64,000 nucleotides of DNA from Clostridium sp. OF03-18AA. GTDB taxonomy: Bacteria > Bacillota > Clostridia > Lachnospirales > Lachnospiraceae. Each line of letters opens with the position of its first letter. Within the stretch, counting starts at the first letter, position 1. Location: the NCBI RefSeq assembly GCF_003478035.1, contig NZ_QUEP01000003.1:284471-348470 (forward strand), read 5' to 3'. The position numbers and the translations under genes were made by a program. Positions 53,939 through 62,065 of the stretch are shown in pieces. The notes beneath the pieces were generated by a model. That model did no database searches. It was not told the DNA's origin and was given only the letters and a program-made list of their open reading frames with translations.

Positions 53939-54020
53939 TCAACTTGTAATCTAAAACACTTTCGGATCATACGAATCAGAATCGACAACAGATACTCTGC
54001 AATTGAACCATCTCAATTTT
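53939..54020 (-). pseudogene. 3' fragment of the PD-(D/E)XK nuclease gene
   Basis: It matches the last 27 codons of the nuclease gene at 41352-41948 (WFNCRVSVVDSDSYDP is intact) but a TAG stops the frame after VF, five codons early. Nothing of the nuclease core is left. It marks one edge of a collapsed second copy of the cassette. Confidence 0.85.
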
Positions 54021-54098
54021 CATTCCTGCTGCATTAAATTCTTTAAGCATTTCAAATTCCTCTTCACCTTTCCACCAATAAGAAATCTCTCCATATAT

Positions 54099-54139
54099 AA
54101 ATTAAGACTTTCCAGGTCTAAAATGGAAAGTCTTAATTT
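54099..54139 (-). repeat. Second copy of the cassette hairpin
   Basis: Arms AAATTAAGACTTTCCA (54099-54114) and TGGAAAGTCTTAATTT (54124-54139) match 44552-44592 with a paired C to T and G to A change. The second inverted pair is also kept downstream (near 54165-54217). Confidence 0.8.
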
Positions 54140-54224
54140 ATTATTGTCAGGCCGCCGGGCTCAGCAGAATACAGTTATCAAATATTTTTCTCGTAGAATC
54201 CTTCCTGACTGTATTCTGACCATT

Positions 54225-54424
54225 TCAAGCACATTTCCTGATATTTGCCATCTCCACGCTTTTAATTGGATTTAAGAACTTATCGACATCGAAATACAAA
54301 TGTCCCACTCTTTCACTGCTGTATATCGTTCCAGCGAATACGGAGCAACGAACCGGATCACATGATTTCCGAACTGGAACACGGTATAGTTTTTCTCATT
54401 GCTAAGAGTTGCTACGCCATTCAT
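54225..54424 (-). pseudogene. Broken copy of the 94-residue cassette gene
   Basis: The sequence follows 44678-44962 closely, with both the start region and the stop, but lacks 85 bases between the equivalents of 44752 and 44838. The loss is not a multiple of three, so the frame is broken. The promoter and ribosome site upstream are unchanged. Confidence 0.9.
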
Positions 54425-54589
54425 GCCAATTCCTCCTTCAAAAGTTCCGAAACCATTTTATAGGTTCCATTTATTGTTTCCACTCTTTGATATCAATCAT
54501 AGTATTATCTTCCACATTCAGCATACGTCAATATCGCTGTGTAGTCAAGCTTTGACCATTGCTTTTTCAGGAGTTGAAAGCAGTGGGCC

Positions 54590-54801
54590 TCACTCCCCCA
54601 CAAAATACCTCCCATTCCTCTTCCGATCAAACAACGCATAATACTGCACTGTCCGGTACCTCTCGATCCATTCCCTGTAACTATTCTCCGCCCAGAGATC
54701 ATGCCAGTCCACATCCGCGGTCATATATCCGGCGAAATTAAACACCGGGATCTGCGCTCTCTGGTTCATCCGGTAACGATCATACGCGGACAGTTCCAGA
54801 T
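54590..54801 (-). pseudogene. C-terminal fragment of the LTA-synthase-like gene
   Basis: It encodes the last 70 residues of the 767-residue enzyme (LELSAYDRYRMNQRAQIPVF onward), with several substitutions. The match to 45128-45340 ends near 54801, where unrelated sequence with the 90-residue gene begins. It has no start and no catalytic part. Confidence 0.88.
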
Positions 54802-54811
54802 CATAAAGCAA

Positions 54812-55084
54812 TTATTCAAGCCACTTTTCTACCTCTGGATAATATTTTTTATTATCTCGCACATAATTTCTTTTGAAAGCTGCGAACCTCAATTCTCTGC
54901 GCAATAATGCATGCACCTTTCTGGATAAAGGCACTGATTTCGGAGACTTTTTCAGTTCTTCCAATGTATCATACAATATGTTCATTTCAAAATTCAACTC
55001 TCGGTATCTATGTTCGCTTTTGTATACTCTCATGCCAGTATTTGTAATATAGCTTTCTTTCAGCTCTGGCATACTTAAAATCAT
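54812..55084 (-). CDS. Small protein of unknown function, third gene of an HTH module
   Basis: I do not recognise this 90-residue basic, mostly helical protein, with YKSEHRYRELNFEMNILYD and LSRKVHALLRRELRFAAFKR as its main helices. It starts 3 bases after the stop of the winged-helix-like gene, so it is part of one transcript. Its stop lies against the fragment of the LTA-synthase-like gene. A toxin, adaptor or DNA-binding role is possible. Confidence 0.6.
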   Translation of the reverse strand: MILSMPELKESYITNTGMRVYKSEHRYRELNFEMNILYDTLEELKKSPKSVPLSRKVHALLRRELRFAAFKRNYVRDNKKYYPEVEKWLE

Positions 55085-55087
55085 ATG

Positions 55088-55501
55088 CTACTTTTCTTCA
55101 AAACTTATAATCAAGTTCTCAATCTTCTTATTTAATTTATAAAACCACTGACCTTCCTTGAATTCTTCTTCCGTCATCTCGTAATTGGGGACTTTCTTTT
55201 TTGAACTAAAGAACTCTCTCCAATCATTCAGCACGTCCATTCTATAATTTTTCGTCTGTTTTTTTTCATCATCTCCTGGTGTTATGTAGCTCATGCGATA
55301 CCATCCTCTCTTCTTTTCATCGCTTATTATTGTGTTTTCTTCATTTTTTAGTCTGCTTAATATCACACTTAAATAATTTTCATTATTTGAAAACACACTA
55401 TTTCTCTTTTGCAGTTCACATCTCAATTCAGAGAGGGAATGCCATTCTCCATCTGCAAGTACAGAATAGATAATCTCTGTTATCTCATGCCCCATATTCA
55501 T
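55088..55501 (-). CDS. Winged-helix-like protein, second gene of the HTH module
   Basis: This 137-residue protein has an N-terminal half resembling a winged helix (ITEIIYSVLADGEWHSLSEL, then NENYLSVILSRLKNEENTI). The C-terminal half is helical and charged (DVLNDWREFFSSKKKVP). Its start overlaps the end of the HTH gene by 17 bases. No enzyme motif is seen. It is probably a DNA-binding or regulatory partner of the module. Confidence 0.62.
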   Translation of the reverse strand: MNMGHEITEIIYSVLADGEWHSLSELRCELQKRNSVFSNNENYLSVILSRLKNEENTIISDEKKRGWYRMSYITPGDDEKKQTKNYRMDVLNDWREFFSSKKKVPNYEMTEEEFKEGQWFYKLNKKIENLIISFEEK

Positions 55502-55727
55502 TGCTTACATCCTCTTCAATCAATTCTTCATACTCACATTGTAATATTCTCGCCAATTGCCCTAATTCATTCACTGATCCGGATATTGTATTTCGCTCTA
55601 TATTTTGTATTGTCGACCTTGAAAATCCGGTCAATTCACCAAGTTTTTCCTGAGAATACCCCAGCAGTATTCTCTTTTCTACAACAGTCACGCTTTTAAT
55701 TCTAAATTTATTTTTACTACTCTTCAA
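55485..55727 (-). CDS. XRE family HTH regulator, first gene of the HTH module
   Basis: This 80-residue Cro/CI-type regulator has the HTH LGYSQEKLGELTGFSRSTIQ near residues 22-41 and a short C-terminal acidic tail. The start is TTG 55727, nine bases after GGAG. Three TTTGTAAG boxes lie in its upstream region, two of them 11 bases apart, and are candidate operators. It overlaps the next gene, so the module is one operon. Confidence 0.8.
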   Translation of the reverse strand: MKSSKNKFRIKSVTVVEKRILLGYSQEKLGELTGFSRSTIQNIERNTISGSVNELGQLARILQCEYEELIEEDVSNEYGA

Positions 55728-55740
55728 ATTTTGTTACTCC

Positions 55741-55831
55741 TTTGTAAGCTTTTTGTAAGATCAAATTTAGCATATCACATTGTAAATTAATTTTCAGCAT
55801 TTGTTCCTAAGCTTTTTAACAAATTTGTAAG
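55741..55831. promoter_or_regulatory. TTTGTAAG direct repeats upstream of the HTH module
   Basis: TTTGTAAG occurs at 55741-55748, 55752-55759 and 55824-55831, with a related TTGTAAAT at 55790-55797. The first two are one helical turn apart. They are likely binding sites of the HTH protein for autoregulation. Confidence 0.55.
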
Positions 55832-56071
55832 TTTTTGACCATCATAGCCTTTTCATTTCACTACATTCCAGAGATAATCGCTCCAACAACGTTTCTAAAC
55901 ACACTTTAATTCTATTCACTCGAATTGCATAAAGGGCACAGATTTCATATTCAGCGTTTTGTCCCTACTTCGTACTTTTCCGTGTAAGATCGTCCACAAA
56001 GCCCAAAGGTCTTTTATGGGAAGGGTTATCCGCAGACTTTTGTTATCCGCACATTTCATTGTTTTATAGCG

Positions 56072-56302
56072 TTACGTATGGTACGTCTGAAAAAAGTATG
56101 CGGATAACTTGTCGTAATGGAGTGCTTTTAATTTCCGGCTATCCCTGCCACAAAACAGATATAGTGCATTTGCATAAGGATCCAACTGATAGGTATCTCG
56201 TATAATAGCCATTAAACTATCAAAACTTTTGCGCATGTCGGTTCGTCCGGTGATGATGAAAATCTTAGCTACACCGGACAGCTCGCCTAACATAACTGCC
56301 AC
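56072..56302 (-). pseudogene. IS66 accessory protein TnpB fragment
   Basis: The 76 residues match the N-terminal two thirds of IS66 TnpB (IITGRTDMRKSFDSLMAII and NALYLFCGRDSRKLKAL), which is normally about 115 residues. The C-terminus is lost after KLSAY. It starts with GTG overlapping the TnpA stop, as in intact elements. Confidence 0.82.
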
Positions 56303-56600
56303 AGCGCAGTGATGGTATTTCGAATGGTTTCACTTGCTGCCGTATTTTGAATCTCCACGGAAAATCCAGAATAGATTACGCAGATTGCTGGTGCGTATGC
56401 AACTGTCTCATTGCTGGGCTGTTCTGTTATTTTGCTTTCCACAGGAACCGAAAAATCAACTGCTACAACTTCATGCTGTTCCTGACAGGAAGATACGGGA
56501 TTAGCGGCATTCTTGAATCAGTTCCATCCATTCCTGGTCAGAACGTTTGGGATATCTTTGAACCATTCTTGTCCAATGTCTTAACTCACTTGGATTAGAA
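56287..56600 (-). pseudogene. IS66 accessory protein TnpA fragment
   Basis: In one frame the - strand reads LRHWTRMVQRYPKRSDQ and EWMELIQECR, a typical IS66 TnpA opening, then TAA. In another frame, the C-terminal ETIRNTITALWQLC follows to the stop at 56287. There is at least one frameshift and no start codon in frame. Confidence 0.75.
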
Positions 56601-56640
56601 TGATCGTCGCATGAATTAGCTGGAATGGAAAGACGGTGGG

Positions 56641-56793
56641 TTATTCAGCGCTTACGGCACATCAATTGTGATGTGTCCACTTATGTGGATAACCTAACAA
56701 GGAAATGTCCGAAATCAAGGATATCACTTTTGTGTAAGTGTCTAAAAAATAGGCACTACACTAATTCAAAATGTCCTTGACAAGGGGTACAGT
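56641..56793. other. Gap between IS66 remnant and acyltransferase
   Basis: Contains no gene. On the right is the end of the acyltransferase frame. Part of the sequence may be IS-derived. Confidence 0.4.
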
Positions 56794-57798
56794 TTACTTT
56801 CTCTTAACCATATCTCTCACCACCACAACAATCCATGCAACTACAACAATCCCGACAACCTTCACCCCAGCAGCCATCCACCACATATCTGCCACCGGCA
56901 ACACACTAAACACATACCTATCCCAATTAAAATACATCATTTCCAGACAATGCACCGCCAATACAACCATAGAATTCCTTCCCAACCAGGACAGTGCAGA
57001 ACTCGTAATTCCTTTTTTCTCTAAAAAGCAGAAGAATCCTGCGACACATACACTCCCGCCAATCGCTTCAAGAACACATACCGGTCCCATAGGACAAGAC
57101 CGCGTTGCCAATTCGATATGCAGCTTCATTCCGAGCGGTATGATCCACATGAACCCAACAACCAGCATCGTAATATTAAATTTATTTTTAAACAGCTCAT
57201 ACTTCGCCAGATAATCCCCAGCCATTAAAAACGGAAAAGACACCAGTGCAACATCAAGGCTCCATGGAAGATATGCGTATTTCTTTCCGATAACAATTCC
57301 GACCATCGAAATAAAGAAGATTATCAGCAGCTGAACCGGCAATTTAAGTTCTGCAATCTGTTTCATCACAACAACATAAAGAATTCTCGCAGCAAAAAGG
57401 CAAATTACAAATCATACAAGCCAAACCGAATGAATATCCCTCAATATTGTAGAGCTTCTGCTCATCCCCAGGACCATAGCTATTAATTTATCTTTTATAT
57501 GCACCAGATTATCCATCCCGGTCCGCTGCCAGTCTTCCACCGTATACCAGACAGTAGATATCATACATACAATAAAATACGGAATAAGCAGGCTTTTCGC
57601 TGACTTTCTGATCGTATTTCCGACAGAATAATCCCTGACAAAATAACCATTTGCCATAAAATAAAATGGCATATGAAACGAAAATATGATTGCTCTCAAA
57701 TATGGATTTACATTTGATATATGCCCGATGATCACCAGCAAAATAGTAAATCCCTTTGCCATATCCCAATATTGTATTCTTGCCTTTTTATCGCTCAT
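56794..57798 (-). pseudogene. Acyltransferase-3 family gene with an in-frame stop
   Basis: The 1005 bases form one continuous frame for a 334-residue membrane O-acyltransferase, broken only by TGA at 57412-57414. Before it are the N-terminal 128 residues (IQYWDMAKGFTILLVIIGHI, the family's His motif), after it the C-terminal 191 or more, with LGRNSMVVLAVHCLEM. The two halves and the spacer FVICLFAARILYVVV stay in frame, so a TGG to TGA change of one Trp codon explains it. It is either a recent pseudogene or phase-variable or read through. Confidence 0.85.
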
Positions 57799-57843
57799 CC
57801 ATCTACCTCTTCTATGTTGTAATCAGCCTTTTATTCCGACAGA

Positions 57844-58872
57844 TCAAGATTCATAACCAAATACTTCTCTAACTATCGCTACTCTGGAAATAATATAAGC
57901 AAAGCCCAGATCTGCCACAAGCTTTCCTACAATAACAAACCACAGCTTGCCGCTTCCAGATATCCCCATTCCCTCAAGTCTCCCCGTAATCATCCACCAC
58001 GGGAACAGATCAAGTTCAATTATATGAACACATAATACCAGTAAACTATATCTTCCAAAAAAAGCAAGAAATTTCCCTGCTATCCTAAACTTAATCTCTA
58101 TCATTTTCGAAATATATATAACTATAACACACGCACACATACTCCCAAAAACATCAACAATTCCACGTCCAATATCACAATGCACCAGCCAGAACGATTG
58201 AAAGTCTTTCATAAAAAAGAACCATACCACAGCTGCAAAAACCAGCCCAAAAGTCTTCGCTTCCGCTGATAGATCTCCAATATTATCTTTCACATTCCGC
58301 GCAATATATCCGATATACATAAAGAGTACAGCACACGCACCGGCCTGTATACTCAATGGGAACCAGAATATCTGTCTTGAAAAATATCCAAAAATAAATA
58401 AGCCAATGATAACTCCCAGTCTGACATGCCTTTCAAATTGTAATGACAGCCTCAAAAATATACAGCCCCAGAAAGTAGCCCACAAAAACCATATTGCTCC
58501 AATTCCCGGTATATAAAATGGTTCATTATAAGAATCTCCAGCCCCATAAACAGCCGCATAACTCCATCTTCCTAACTCTGAAATTGCATCACCCTGAATA
58601 AAACCTTTTAAGGTTCCAAGTATAATGATCACAATACAAGTCACAATATATGGAACAATCAATGTTCTAAGTTTGTTTCTTGCATAATCTTTGATTCCAC
58701 ACTTTGAATTCATGAAATATCCGCTGATAAAGAAAAAAATAGGCACATGGAACGTAAACACAACACGGTTGATGAGCGAGTTGTTCAGATGCCCTAATAT
58801 AATGCAGATCATTGCAATTCCTCTGGCTATATCAAAATATTGTACTCTATTTTTCTCTTTACCCGCATTCAT
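57844..58872 (-). CDS. Acyltransferase-3 family membrane protein
   Basis: This 342-residue protein with about ten membrane segments belongs to the acyltransferase-3 family, which O-acetylates sugars of surface polymers. The N-terminal QYFDIARGIAMICIILGHL contains the conserved His near residue 27; FTFHVPIFFFISGYF is the second signature. The C-terminal half has FGRYSLLVLCVHIIEL. AGGAGA precedes the start. It is a paralogue of the interrupted gene next to it and probably acetylates the local polysaccharide. Confidence 0.9.
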   Translation of the reverse strand: MNAGKEKNRVQYFDIARGIAMICIILGHLNNSLINRVVFTFHVPIFFFISGYFMNSKCGIKDYARNKLRTLIVPYIVTCIVIIILGTLKGFIQGDAISELGRWSYAAVYGAGDSYNEPFYIPGIGAIWFLWATFWGCIFLRLSLQFERHVRLGVIIGLFIFGYFSRQIFWFPLSIQAGACAVLFMYIGYIARNVKDNIGDLSAEAKTFGLVFAAVVWFFFMKDFQSFWLVHCDIGRGIVDVFGSMCACVIVIYISKMIEIKFRIAGKFLAFFGRYSLLVLCVHIIELDLFPWWMITGRLEGMGISGSGKLWFVIVGKLVADLGFAYIISRVAIVREVFGYES

Positions 58873-58923
58873 CTCAAATATATCTCCTCTGAAATATGAT
58901 ACTATCTACCGATTTAACAAGAC

Positions 58924-60543
58924 TTACTCCACCGTCACACTCTTCGCCAAATTTCTCGGCTTATCCACATCCAACCCTTTCGCCACCCAAACATAATACC
59001 CCAGCAGCTGCAGCGGAATCACCGCCAGACTCGCCGCAAACAGCGGATCCGTCTTCGGGATATAGATCACAAACTCCGCACAGCCCTCGATGCTGTAATT
59101 TCCATACGTCGTGAGCGCCATCAGATACGCCCCACGGCTCTTGCACTCGACCATGTTGCTAACAGTCTTCTCATAGAGATCCTGCTGTATCAAAACTCCG
59201 ATCACCAGCGTTCCCGGCTCAATCAGGCTGATCGTTCCATGTTTCAGCTCCCCGGCCGCATAGGCCTCGGAGTGGATATAGCTGATCTCCTTCATCTTAA
59301 GACTGCCTTCCAGGCTCACCGCGTGGTCGATTCCGCGGCCGATAAAGAACATATTCTGTGCGTTTATCTGATTCGCCGCGAACCACTGGATCCGCTCCTT
59401 GTCCTCGAGAAGCTTCTCGATCTTATCCGGGATCGTCTGAAGCTCCGCGATCAGCTCCGCCGCCCTGTCCTCATCGATCATTCCGCGGACGCGAGCAAAT
59501 TCGATGGATAAAATATAGGACGCGATCAGCTGTGTGCTGTACGCCTTCGTCGTCGCAACCGTGATCTCCGGTCCCGCAAGCGTGTAGAAAACATGGTCCG
59601 CTTCCCGGGCGGTCGTGGATCCGACTACATTGACGATCGCTAACGTCTTAACCCCATGGGCCTTCGCCTCCCGGAGCGCCGCAAGACTGTCCACCGTCTC
59701 ACCGGACTGGCTTACGATGATCACAAGAGAATTCGGTGCAAACAGCATTCTCCGGTAACGGAACTCCGACACCAGCTCCACGCGGACCGGGATCTGCGCC
59801 AGCTCTTCGATCACATACTGGGCCGCAACACCAACATGATACGCGGAACCACAGGCAACAATATAGATCTGCTGCAGCTTCTGGATCTCTTCCTCCGTGA
59901 TTCCTACTCCTCCAAGATCGATCTTACCATCCCGGACAACCGAATTTACTGTATCACGGACCGCTTTCGGCTGCTCATGGATCTCCTTCATCATAAAATG
60001 CTCAAAGCCCGCTTTCTCTGCAGCTTCCGCATCCCACTGGATCTCCACCAGATCTTTCTCGATCTCATCGCCATCCAGATTGTAGAACGTTACATTTCCC
60101 TTCTGCAGACGGCAGAGTTCCATATTTCCGATATAATAAACATTTCTTGTATATTTTAAGATTGCTGGAACGTCCGACGCAACAAAAGACTCGCCATCCG
60201 CAACACCGATGATCATCGGGCTGTCCTTTCTCGCCGCATAGATCTCTTCCGGATAATCCCTGAACATGATGGCCAGCGCATAAGAACCACGGATCCTCAC
60301 CATCGCATGGTTGATCGCGTCCACCGGCGTATGCTCATACTTCTTATAGTAATAATCGATCAGCTTGATCGCAACCTCTGTATCCGTATCAGAATAAAAA
60401 TTATATTCCTTGTGCCGCAGCTTTTAAAAATGGTCCTTCTTTCTATAGTGCTTACAGTATACCAGATTCATTAAAAAATGTCTCTCAAAGTGTCTTAAAT
60501 TACGATACCATTATAGTCCAGTAAATCCAACAATTCCATACAT
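58924..60543 (-). pseudogene. glmS: Decayed second copy of glmS
   Basis: The first codons at 60543 still read MYGIVGFTG, with the nucleophile Cys2 changed to Tyr (TGT to TAT), and then a TAA. About 100 codons of the glutaminase domain are missing; similarity resumes at KLRHKEYNFYSDTDTE after another TAA and continues without breaks through both SIS isomerase domains to KPRNLAKSVTVE. A 466-residue frame from MDAINHAM (60324) could make an isomerase-only protein. No glutamine-dependent activity is possible. The intact copy is at 38119-39957. Confidence 0.9.
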
Positions 60544-60652
60544 ATATTTATTTCTCCTTCAGGTTCAATTAATTACTTTGTCCTTTATACAGCTGCAGGG
60601 ACTTGATTTAAAAAATCCAGTCCCTACCACTACATACAACTATTTCTGCATT

Positions 60653-62044
60653 TTATTCAATTACCACACATCCAACAACACTTTTTTTCAAGTCATGGAT
60701 CTTCTCAATCTCCGTCTCAATAGCACTGTATTTCGATGTCTCACACTGCTCCACAAGAATCACCCCATCACACAAAGGAAGCTCTCTCACTGTCTCGACA
60801 TCTTCAAGCATACAATTTCCAACTACTGTCTGAATCTCTCCAAGTTCCGACTTTAATGCTTCTGCGACGCGCATTAAAGTATCTGCCGGTGCACTTCCAG
60901 TAATTAAGAGTTTTTTCATATCTCCTGCATAGTTCTTTACATTCGCTGCAATCAAACGATACTCTGCTGTCTCATCGGCATTGCAAGTACGTCCTTCCAG
61001 TCGGTTTAACCACGCATCGACAATGCCGACTTTTTTCCCGGAAGAGAGTTTTCCAAGAATTTTTACTTTGTAACGTTCCTTCAGCTCTTTTGCGGAGTAA
61101 ACCTTATCTCCCATAAGGAACACAATACAAACAACAAACGCAACTATAAACGCCCCGCCGAAACCACCGACCAGACCAAATTTTATGGCACTCTTTAAAG
61201 CAGCCACCTTGGAAGAATCCTCTTTTTCCGGCTCTTCCAATTCATCGAGATCTTTCTGTTTTGTCTGGAGACTGTCGTTTAAATCTGTAAGTTTCTGGGA
61301 CTGCTGCCTCTGGAGATCCGCAAGGTCAAGATCTACTTTTGAGCTTATTCCCTCATTGACGGTAGAAACAGTATGTTCTCCAATGCTTGCTGTGATCTGT
61401 GCCTGCATATCAGCTACATGTGCAAGAAATGCATCAAGAACAGTCTTTGCTTTTTCTTTGCTTGTATGATTGACATTAATTGTAAGAAGACGGCTGAACT
61501 GATTTTCATCTACCCCTATGGTACCGATCGTCACCGTAACAAGCTCCTGAAGATATCTTGGCTCCATTCCGACCTGCTTCGCGACATCCTCCATCACTGC
61601 ACTGCTCGTCAGCATTGACTGATATGCCTGAAGGATCGTATCCGTATAATCGCGGTTCTGATATGCCATTCCTGGCATGATCTCATATCCTGTGGATACA
61701 TAGAGATCTACTCTTGCCTCGCATACATCATACGGGCTCATATTGATCCAGATCGAATGATCGAGATACTCTTGCTGGTTCTCGATATCTGTCCGCAGGT
61801 TTTCAATCTCCCGCGTATAAGTATCTTTATTCTTCTCGTAGAGCTCCAGATCTGCTGAATAGGTCAAATCTGTCTCTTTTCGCACTTCCGGATCACTCTG
61901 TTTTTTATAAGTCATTATGCCCTTGATACCGCCTAACAGCAACCCACAGATCACCGCTACAAGGATCAACGGTCTCCATTTATGGAATACCGCAAACATC
62001 AAATCTTTTAAATCGATCTCCTGCTCATCTGTATTATAATCCAT
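60653..62044 (-). CDS. Polysaccharide chain-length determinant (Wzz/CapA-like)
   Basis: This 463-residue co-polymerase has an N-terminal membrane helix (about 24-44), a large extracellular region with coiled coils (QQEYLDHSI and QRQQSQKLTDLNDSLQTKQKD) and a second membrane helix (about 288-310). The cytoplasmic C-terminal domain (about 345-463) resembles the fold of BY-kinases, with LLITGSAPADTLMRVAEAL in the P-loop position, but lacks the Walker A Gly-Lys-Ser/Thr. It probably sets polymer length without kinase activity. It lies 21 bases downstream of the priming transferase. Confidence 0.88.
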   Translation of the reverse strand: MDYNTDEQEIDLKDLMFAVFHKWRPLILVAVICGLLLGGIKGIMTYKKQSDPEVRKETDLTYSADLELYEKNKDTYTREIENLRTDIENQQEYLDHSIWINMSPYDVCEARVDLYVSTGYEIMPGMAYQNRDYTDTILQAYQSMLTSSAVMEDVAKQVGMEPRYLQELVTVTIGTIGVDENQFSRLLTINVNHTSKEKAKTVLDAFLAHVADMQAQITASIGEHTVSTVNEGISSKVDLDLADLQRQQSQKLTDLNDSLQTKQKDLDELEEPEKEDSSKVAALKSAIKFGLVGGFGGAFIVAFVVCIVFLMGDKVYSAKELKERYKVKILGKLSSGKKVGIVDAWLNRLEGRTCNADETAEYRLIAANVKNYAGDMKKLLITGSAPADTLMRVAEALKSELGEIQTVVGNCMLEDVETVRELPLCDGVILVEQCETSKYSAIETEIEKIHDLKKSVVGCVVIE

Positions 62045-62065
62045 CTTCCTTCTCCTTTTAATTTT

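Larger units (their letters stand above)
56060..56640 (-). mobile_element. IS66-family insertion sequence remnant
   Basis: The region holds the end of a TnpA-like frame (56287 to about 56600) and a TnpB-like frame (56072-56302), in the order and overlap of IS66 elements, but no transposase (TnpC) gene. No terminal inverted repeats can be made out. It is a decayed insertion between the HTH module and the acyltransferase genes. Confidence 0.75.

Noticed and set aside
57412..57414. Selenocysteine or programmed recoding at the in-frame TGA
   Set aside because: No stem-loop of the bacterial SECIS type is apparent just after it, and the position is in a membrane helix where the family has no Cys; a Trp nonsense change is simpler.
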